From Parvularculaceae bacterium (GTDB lineage Bacteria; Pseudomonadota; Alphaproteobacteria; Caulobacterales; Parvularculaceae), in assembly GCA_020446945.1 (NCBI GenBank), contig JAGRDS010000025.1:1-41713 (forward strand): a stretch of 41,713 nt of DNA, in the 5' to 3' direction. Positions 37,653 through 41,713 of the stretch are shown here, one piece after another. Each line of letters opens with the position of its first letter. Positions within the stretch are counted from its first letter, which is position 1. The translations under genes were made by a program, and so were the position numbers. A model generated the notes under the pieces. The model was not told the DNA's origin, made no database searches, and saw only the letters and a program-made list of their open reading frames with translations.

Positions 37653-38096
37653 ATGGCAGGCAGCGTCAACAAGGTCATTCTAATCGGCAATCTCGGCCGC
37701 GATCCTGAAATCCGCAAAACACAGGATGGAAAGTCGATCGCCAATTTTTCCGTCGCCACGTCAGAGAGCTGGAAAGACCGCAATACCGGCGAACGGCGCG
37801 AAAAAACCGAATGGCATCGCGTCGTCGTGTTCAATGAGGGCCTTTCGCGCATCGTCGAGCAATATCTCAGGAAAGGATCGAAGGTTTACATCGAAGGTCA
37901 GCTCCAGACCCGCAAATGGACCGACAAGGACGGGCAGGAGAAGTACACGACCGAAGTCGTGCTGCAGGGGTTCAACTCCGCGCTCACAATGCTCGACGGG
38001 CGGCGCGACGGCGGCGGCGATTTCGGCGGGCGCAGCGACGATGTTCCGTCGAGCGGCGGCCAGTCTTTCGAACTTGATGACGAAATTCCGTTTTGA
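37653..38096 (+). CDS. ssb: Single-stranded DNA-binding protein
   Basis: A 147-residue SSB. The OB-fold domain (about residues 3-110) shows [45 protein letters not shown] and [17 protein letters not shown] short Gly/Asp-rich linker leads to the acidic tip DDEIPF that recruits repair and replication partners. The frame is open from 37563; GGGAG ahead of the ATG at 37653 and the family start decide. It is likely LexA-controlled through the upstream box. The linker is shorter than in E. coli SSB. Confidence 0.97.
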   Translation: MAGSVNKVILIGNLGRDPEIRKTQDGKSIANFSVATSESWKDRNTGERREKTEWHRVVVFNEGLSRIVEQYLRKGSKVYIEGQLQTRKWTDKDGQEKYTTEVVLQGFNSALTMLDGRRDGGGDFGGRSDDVPSSGGQSFELDDEIPF

Positions 38097-38118
38097 CAGG
38101 AGCGAATGACGCGAATTC

Positions 38119-38190
38119 GATTCGAAAAAACGAATCAACGCGCGCGAAAAATCAAATTTCGAATCGAAAATGCGCTCTGAATTGCGATTC
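38119..38190. promoter_or_regulatory. Cluster of four GANTC (CcrM) sites with inverted repeats, upstream of the histone-like gene
   Basis: GANTC sites at 38119-38123 (GATTC), 38132-38136 (GAATC), 38161-38165 (GAATC) and 38186-38190 (GATTC). The first pair forms GATTCG-AAAAAA-CGAATC and the second pair CGAATCG...CGATTCG. Two EcoRI-type GAATT stretches lie between. CcrM methylates GANTC in these bacteria and GcrA reads that mark. This density is far above chance for GC-rich DNA. Confidence 0.6.
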
Positions 38191-38340
38191 GTGATGCATT
38201 TTTGAGGCACTTCGCATCAAAAAACGCAAAAAAAACGCGAAAACGACCCTGCACGGACGTTTCGCGCGCGTTTGTTTGCATACTTTTTTAGTAAATTGAA
38301 TTAATGTTCGCGCTTCCGTTAGCTACTCGGAGGTAAGACC

Positions 38341-38661
38341 ATGGCGGTCAAACGTAAAGCTAAGAGAAAAACGGCCAAGAAGGCCGCGAAGCGGACGACC
38401 AAGCGCAAGACGACGAAGCGCAAGGCCACGAAGCGTAAGACGACGAAGCGTAAAGCGACCAAGCGCAAGGCGCCAGCCAAGCGAAAAGCGACAAAGCGCA
38501 AGACGACCAAGCGCAAAACTGCGAAGCGCAAAACTGCGAAGCGCAAGACGACCAAGCGCAAGGCTCCCGCCAAGCGTAAAGCCAAGCGCAAGACCAAAGC
38601 GAAAGCCGCCGCCGCTCCCGCGCGGAAAAAGCGCCGGAAGCGTCGTAAGAAGGCCGCGTAA
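38341..38661 (+). CDS. Histone H1-like Lys/Arg repeat protein
   Basis: A 106-residue, extremely basic protein made of only seven residue types (M, A, V, K, R, T, P). Residues about 17-78 are tandem five-residue units of the form KRK(A/T)(T/A), broken twice by an APAKRKA unit (near 44 and 75). The end is ARKKRRKRRKKAA. There is no acidic, aromatic or Leu/Ile residue. This composition is that of bacterial H1-like chromatin proteins, so DNA binding and nucleoid packing are the likely role; that is inference. GGAGG lies eight bases before the ATG. Its upstream region is unusually AT-rich (to about 38220) and carries the GANTC cluster. A terminator follows at 38834. Confidence 0.85.
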   Translation: MAVKRKAKRKTAKKAAKRTTKRKTTKRKATKRKTTKRKATKRKAPAKRKATKRKTTKRKTAKRKTAKRKTTKRKAPAKRKAKRKTKAKAAAAPARKKRRKRRKKAA

Positions 38662-39155
38662 GCCTTCTTCCAAGGCGTTACGTTGCGTCCCTGAACGCCG
38701 AAATGCTGCAATAATGACTGCGCAGCGTTCTTTTGAAGGGGTGATCGAAGCGGAAAACCGGAATAAGGCGACCGCGAGGATCTCAGGAGGTTCAGCTTCC
38801 ACCCATTTCGCTCTTCACGGGCGCAAATCTTTTAAACCCGGCGCTTTGCGCCGGGTTTTTCTTTTTAATGAGCCGTCGTTTCGTATGGAAAACATCAATC
38901 CTGAAGCCGTTCGGCGCACCGAAAACCGCGCGCGTCTCCCCGCTAAATTCAGATCGGCGCACGCCTGCGCGCATTGAAGGCGCCGGTATCGTCGCGAAGG
39001 ATCGTGTCGGTGCTTGATGAGTGCGATTGAAGGCCGGATTTTAATTCGTGTTTTTTTTTGCATGTGCGAAATATCTATCCGCCGATCGGTCATTCTTTCG
39101 TCCCGATTCGAAATGTTAAGATCGAAATCCATCAAGCCGTAGAAAAGAGTGCGTT
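38662..39155. other. Gene-poor stretch of 494 bp with a terminator
   Basis: No gene that I can support. Short frames here (38714-38977 plus; 38815-39135 minus; a 50-codon frame from 38868) all cross the terminator or lack ribosome sites and family resemblance. There is a small GCCTT/AAGGC hairpin just after the histone-like stop (38662-38675), the terminator at 38834, an AGGAGG at 38786 with no start after it, and a run of nine to ten T's near 39050. Confidence 0.6.
38834..38865 (+). terminator. Strong intrinsic terminator
   Basis: AAACCCGGCGC (38834-38844), loop TTT, GCGCCGGGTTT (38848-38858), then TTCTTTTT. An 11-bp perfect stem followed by a T-tract. It lies 173 bp past the histone-like gene, so that mRNA has a long 3' end or a small RNA ends here. 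Confidence 0.9.
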
Positions 39156-39419
39156 ATGAAAATCTCCTTTCGCGCCGCCGCCGCCTCCGCATTAGTATTT
39201 TCGCTCGCCGCTTGCGCTTCGAACGGGGCGGGACCGATCGTCGAAGGCGCCGGCTGGACTGCGCACGGATATCTGACGCCGGGACCGACGGGCGATCCGG
39301 AAATTATTGGAACGTTTAAAAACGAAACGGATTGCCGCGACGCGATCGACGTCTGGATGTCCCGCCAGGTCGTCGGCAACCCCGTTTCCGGCGAATGCCT
39401 GCCGGTCGACCGGCGCTGA
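39156..39419 (+). CDS. Small lipoprotein of unknown function
   Basis: An 87-residue protein: signal peptide SFRAAAASALVFSLAAC with lipobox LAAC, then a short mature domain with GAGWTAHGYLTPGPTGDP, IIGTFKNETDCRDAIDVWMS and a second Cys near the end (SGECLPV). The two mature Cys residues could form a disulfide. I do not recognise a named family. The ribosome site is weak (AAAGAG). It lies upstream of the META-domain lipoprotein on the same strand, with a 202-bp gap. Confidence 0.7.
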   Translation: MKISFRAAAASALVFSLAACASNGAGPIVEGAGWTAHGYLTPGPTGDPEIIGTFKNETDCRDAIDVWMSRQVVGNPVSGECLPVDRR

Positions 39420-39621
39420 CGCATTGGATCGCCGCGCAATATAGCCGCACAATTCAGGGCGAGATCGAAGCGGCGCACGAAGGCGCCTGCGTATTCGACT
39501 TCGCCTTTCGGCGATTTAAACGCCGCGATGGCGGCGTATCGCGCCCTATGCGTTGAAATTGGCTACGGATCGCCGGGAAGCTATATTGGCGGCTGTCAGT
39601 TCGCGAACAGGGAGCGTCGCC

Positions 39622-40341
39622 ATGAACAAATCGAATATTTTTTCTGTGGGCGCGATATTGGCGCTCGCCGCCTGCGCGCATGAAGGCGCGCCGGCTGCGG
39701 ACAATGATGCGGGCGGGCGCGATGCGGCGTCGGCGCTTGTCGCGCGCGGCAACGAGCCGGGTTGGCGCGTGACGCTCGGCGCAGATATGACTGATTTTGT
39801 TCTCGATTACGGCGAGCGGCGGTTTTCAGCGCCGACGCCGCCGCCGACGGCTGCGGACCAGGGCGCCGTCTACCGCTATGGCGACGTCGATGCGACGCTC
39901 ACCATTTCCGATACGCTCTGCGAAGACGACGCGACGGGAACGCCGCATCCGAAAACCGCGCGGCTGGAGGAGGGCGGGCGCGTATTGAACGGCTGCGCCG
40001 GCGAACCGCAGAGCCTGCTCGTCGGCGGTGAATGGGTCGTCGAGGATATCGGCGGCGGCGGCGTAATCGATTTCGCACGCACGTCGCTGACCTTCGAAGG
40101 CGCGGGGCGGGCGAGCGGACTTGGCGCGTGCAATCATTTCAGCGGAAGTTATGAACTGACGGGCGAAGGGCTTTCTTTCGGTCCGCTCGCCGCTACGGAA
40201 AAAGCCTGTCCGCCGGCGGTGATGGATCAGGAAACGCGCTTTTTCGGCGCGCTCGCAGCAACCGACCGGTTCGAAATGGACGAAACCGGCGCATTGATTT
40301 TAATCGGCGCGGACAAACCGCTTTTGAGGGCGCGCCGCTGA
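39622..40341 (+). CDS. META-domain lipoprotein (HslJ-like)
   Basis: A 239-residue lipoprotein with signal MNKSNIFSVGAILALAAC. The first mature part (about residues 45-130) resembles the COG3650-type domain: ARGNEPGWRVTLG, FVLDYGERRFSAP, TLTISDTLCEDDATG. The second half is a META domain: LVGGEWVVEDIGGGG, LTFEGAGRASGLGACNHFSGSYEL, split here as TFEGAGRASGLGACN and FSGSYELTGEGL, then FGPLAATEKACPPAVMDQE. This combination occurs in envelope proteins linked to stress in other bacteria. The frame is open from 39553; GGAG before the ATG at 39622 decides. Confidence 0.87.
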   Translation: MNKSNIFSVGAILALAACAHEGAPAADNDAGGRDAASALVARGNEPGWRVTLGADMTDFVLDYGERRFSAPTPPPTAADQGAVYRYGDVDATLTISDTLCEDDATGTPHPKTARLEEGGRVLNGCAGEPQSLLVGGEWVVEDIGGGGVIDFARTSLTFEGAGRASGLGACNHFSGSYELTGEGLSFGPLAATEKACPPAVMDQETRFFGALAATDRFEMDETGALILIGADKPLLRARR

Positions 40342-40348
40342 CGCGCGC

Positions 40349-40990
40349 CTAATTCACGACCGCCGCGCAGGCGACGCGCGCCCCGGCGCCGCCGATCGGC
40401 TGCGTCACGTGATCGTCCGGGCTTTCGTGAATGATAACGGCGAAACCGTCATCGTCGATCAGCGGATAGGGGCCGTTGATCGCCGCGCCTATCTCGCTCG
40501 GTCTCAAAAATACGCCGGTGCGGAAAAACTCGCCGCGCGCGCGACCCGTATCGTCCGCGTGAAGATTGGGAATATCGGCGCGATGGGCGCCGTTCGGATT
40601 GAGCAATCCGTGATCGAGGCCGTCAGGGTTGATATGACCGCCCGACGCCTTGAACCCATCCGCGCCGTCGGCGCAGGAGCCGATCATATGGAGGTGAATG
40701 CCGTGCCATCCCGGCGTCAGCCCGTCGATGTCGACACGGATCAAAACGCCGCCGACCCCGTCATGGAATTCGACTGCGCCCATTTTTTCACCGGACGGGC
40801 TGACGAAATCGGCGCGCGCATCGCTCCATTCCGCGGCGGCCAGCGTGCTTGAATCGGGCGGCGTCGCCGACGGCGCGGGCGGCTTTTCGGACGCCTGATC
40901 GCCCGCGCCGGCATCTTCGTTTTTTCCACATGCGCCGAGCGTCAGCGCGAGCGTGGCGGCGAGGATTGGCGCGAGGGCGGAGCGTTGCAT
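40349..40990 (-). CDS. sodC: Cu/Zn superoxide dismutase, lipoprotein
   Basis: A periplasmic enzyme that dismutates superoxide. 213 residues: lipoprotein signal ending LGAC, a Pro/Ser/Ala-rich tether of about 30 residues, then the SOD domain. Copper and zinc ligands are visible: His pair in HGIHLHMIGSC, GGH in KASGGHINPDG, His in NPNGAHRADIPNL, Asp in HADDTG, and His in AVIIHESPDD. The active-site Arg and second Cys are in GARVAC. The electrostatic HVTQPIGGAG segment is present. AAAGGA lies seven bases ahead of the ATG at 40990. It is divergent from gyrA and convergent with the META-domain gene. Confidence 0.95.
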   Translation of the reverse strand: MQRSALAPILAATLALTLGACGKNEDAGAGDQASEKPPAPSATPPDSSTLAAAEWSDARADFVSPSGEKMGAVEFHDGVGGVLIRVDIDGLTPGWHGIHLHMIGSCADGADGFKASGGHINPDGLDHGLLNPNGAHRADIPNLHADDTGRARGEFFRTGVFLRPSEIGAAINGPYPLIDDDGFAVIIHESPDDHVTQPIGGAGARVACAAVVN

Positions 40991-41066
40991 TGTAAATCCT
41001 TTCAATGGCGGTCGAATTTCCCTTTAATATGAAAGTCTTGGACAGGCCAGTCCGCGCGCGTGAAAG

Positions 41067-41098
41067 CTTGCGGTCCGCCCCTCTGGAATGCTAGTCAG
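41067..41098 (+). promoter_or_regulatory. Probable gyrA promoter with alphaproteobacterial GCTA-type -10
   Basis: TTGCGG (41068-41073) and GCTAGTCA (41091-41098) resemble the Caulobacter housekeeping consensus TTGACG-N10-14-GCTANAWC. A transcription start near 41105 would leave a leader of about 30 bases before the GTG. Confidence 0.4.
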
Positions 41099-41105
41099 GG
41101 CGGAC
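41073..41105. repeat. Inverted repeat in the gyrA promoter/leader
   Basis: GTCCGCCC (41073-41080) and GGGCGGAC (41098-41105) form perfect 8-bp arms with 17 bases between them. The arms frame the proposed -10, so this could be an operator or a hairpin at the 5' end of the mRNA. Confidence 0.5.
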
Positions 41106-41135
41106 ATTTAGGATACTGATTCCCGAAGGATTTTC

Positions 41136-41713
41136 GTGACAGTCGAAGACAAAGACAGCGCGCCGGAAAACGGCGGCGAACGCCCAGATTCTGACAATAC
41201 CGGAAGCGGGCTCCAGCAGATCTCCATCGAAGAGGAGATGCGCCGCTCCTATCTCGATTACGCAATGAGCGTTATCGTATCGCGCGCCATTCCGGACGCG
41301 CGCGACGGTTTGAAGCCGGTGCATCGGCGCATCCTCTGGTCGATGCATGAAAACGGCTTCGCCTGGAACAAGCCTTACAGAAAATCGGCGCGCGTCGTCG
41401 GCGAGGTCATCGGTAAATACCACCCGCACAGCGATCAGGCCGTTTACGACGCGCTCGCGCGCATGGCGCAGGATTTCTCCATGCGCCTTCCCCTTCTCGA
41501 CGGGCAGGGCAATTTCGGATCGATCGACGGCGATCCGCCGGCGGCGATGCGATACACGGAAATCCGGATGGACAAGCCGGCGCATGCGCTGCTTGAGGAC
41601 ATCGAAAAAGACTCAGTCGCGTTCCAGCCGAACTATGACGGCTCCGAGAAAGAACCGATCGTCCTGCCGGCGCGGTTTCCAAACCTTCTCGTCAACGGCG
41701 CCGGCGGCATCGC
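41136..41713 (+). CDS. gyrA: DNA gyrase subunit A (3'-truncated by window edge)
   Basis: The first 192 codons of the type II topoisomerase subunit that cuts and rejoins DNA during negative supercoiling. After a polar tail of about 28 residues come [20 protein letters not shown], split as [12 protein letters not shown] and [20 protein letters not shown], and [13 protein letters not shown]. Catalytic Tyr is in [10 protein letters not shown]. The quinolone-determining segment reads [10 protein letters not shown] (residues 96-105), where E. coli has HPHGDSAVYD; Gly81 is Ser and Ser83 is Gln here, while the Asp87 equivalent is kept. GTG start with AAGGA eight bases upstream. The frame runs off the window end. 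Confidence 0.97.
   Translation, partial: MTVEDKDSAPENGGERPDSDNTGSGLQQISIEEEMRRSYLDYAMSVIVSRAIPDARDGLKPVHRRILWSMHENGFAWNKPYRKSARVVGEVIGKYHPHSDQAVYDALARMAQDFSMRLPLLDGQGNFGSIDGDPPAAMRYTEIRMDKPAHALLEDIEKDSVAFQPNYDGSEKEPIVLPARFPNLLVNGAGGI

Noticed and set aside
38315..38335. GCTACTCG as a -10 for the histone-like gene
   Set aside because: It directly abuts the ribosome site and would leave almost no leader; an AT-rich promoter further upstream (about 38275-38310) seems more likely but could not be fixed.
38714..38977. An 87-codon plus-strand frame after the histone-like gene
   Set aside because: It runs through a strong terminator, has no ribosome site and no family likeness.
38868..39017. A 50-codon frame starting just after the terminator
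   Set aside because: No ribosome site and no recognisable sequence; kept only as a remote possibility.

Overview
This 41.7 kb window is chromosomal DNA from an alphaproteobacterium of the Caulobacter-like side of the class (Caulobacterales, Hyphomonadaceae or Parvularculaceae). The evidence is the divK-pleD cell-cycle pair, an HdaA-type DnaA regulator followed by ppk and ppx, clustered GANTC (CcrM) sites, a GAAC-N7-GAAC LexA box between uvrA and ssb, a GCTA-type -10 before gyrA, and the alphaproteobacterial zinc-ribbon form of DNA polymerase IV. The genus cannot be settled from the sequence alone. The DNA is GC-rich and densely coding. I see no tRNA, rRNA, CRISPR array, insertion sequence or prophage.

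Layout. 1-2087 (+): the 3' two thirds of clpA and a YdeI/DUF1801 protein. 2084-7305 (-): a tightly packed run, in transcription order dinB, a RidA protein, a DUF482 acyltransferase-like protein, an NTF2-like lipoprotein, a HIT hydrolase and a secreted propeller-like protein. 7437-9252 (+): divK and pleD, the phospho-signalling and cyclic-di-GMP module. 9329-16391 (-): rpmG, greA, an M13 peptidase lipoprotein, carB and a PHA-granule-region protein. 16509-21172: a DUF1499 membrane protein (+), purN and purM (-), a DUF2066 protein and hdaA (+). 21204-24931 (+): ppk and ppx. 24928-33841: rnd (-), aspS (+), an MFS transporter and a saccharopine-dehydrogenase-like reductase (-), a flavodoxin-like protein and an amidohydrolase lipoprotein (+), a DUF2165 membrane protein (-) and a doubtful small ORF (+). 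33855-34440: an extragenic palindromic mosaic abutting the remains of a GNAT acetyltransferase gene. 34444-41713: uvrA (-), ssb (+), a Lys/Arg repeat histone-like protein (+), two small lipoproteins (+), sodC (-) and the 5' third of gyrA (+).

Most genes are housekeeping: proteolysis, replication control, repair, translation, nucleotide synthesis and polyphosphate turnover. The parts worth a second look are: (1) the histone-like repeat protein, whose upstream region carries four GANTC sites in 72 bp, two pairs of them arranged as inverted repeats; (2) dinB, whose conserved N-terminus including a catalytic aspartate has no ATG/GTG/TTG start; (3) the decayed GNAT gene cut by a palindromic mosaic; (4) the perfect LexA box between uvrA and ssb; (5) the unusual quinolone-determining segment of GyrA; (6) the hairpin-rich leader upstream of carB; (7) four convergent gene pairs that all overlap by exactly four bases. 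I do not see a clear new multi-gene system. The histone-like gene with its GANTC-rich control region is the best candidate for undescribed biology.
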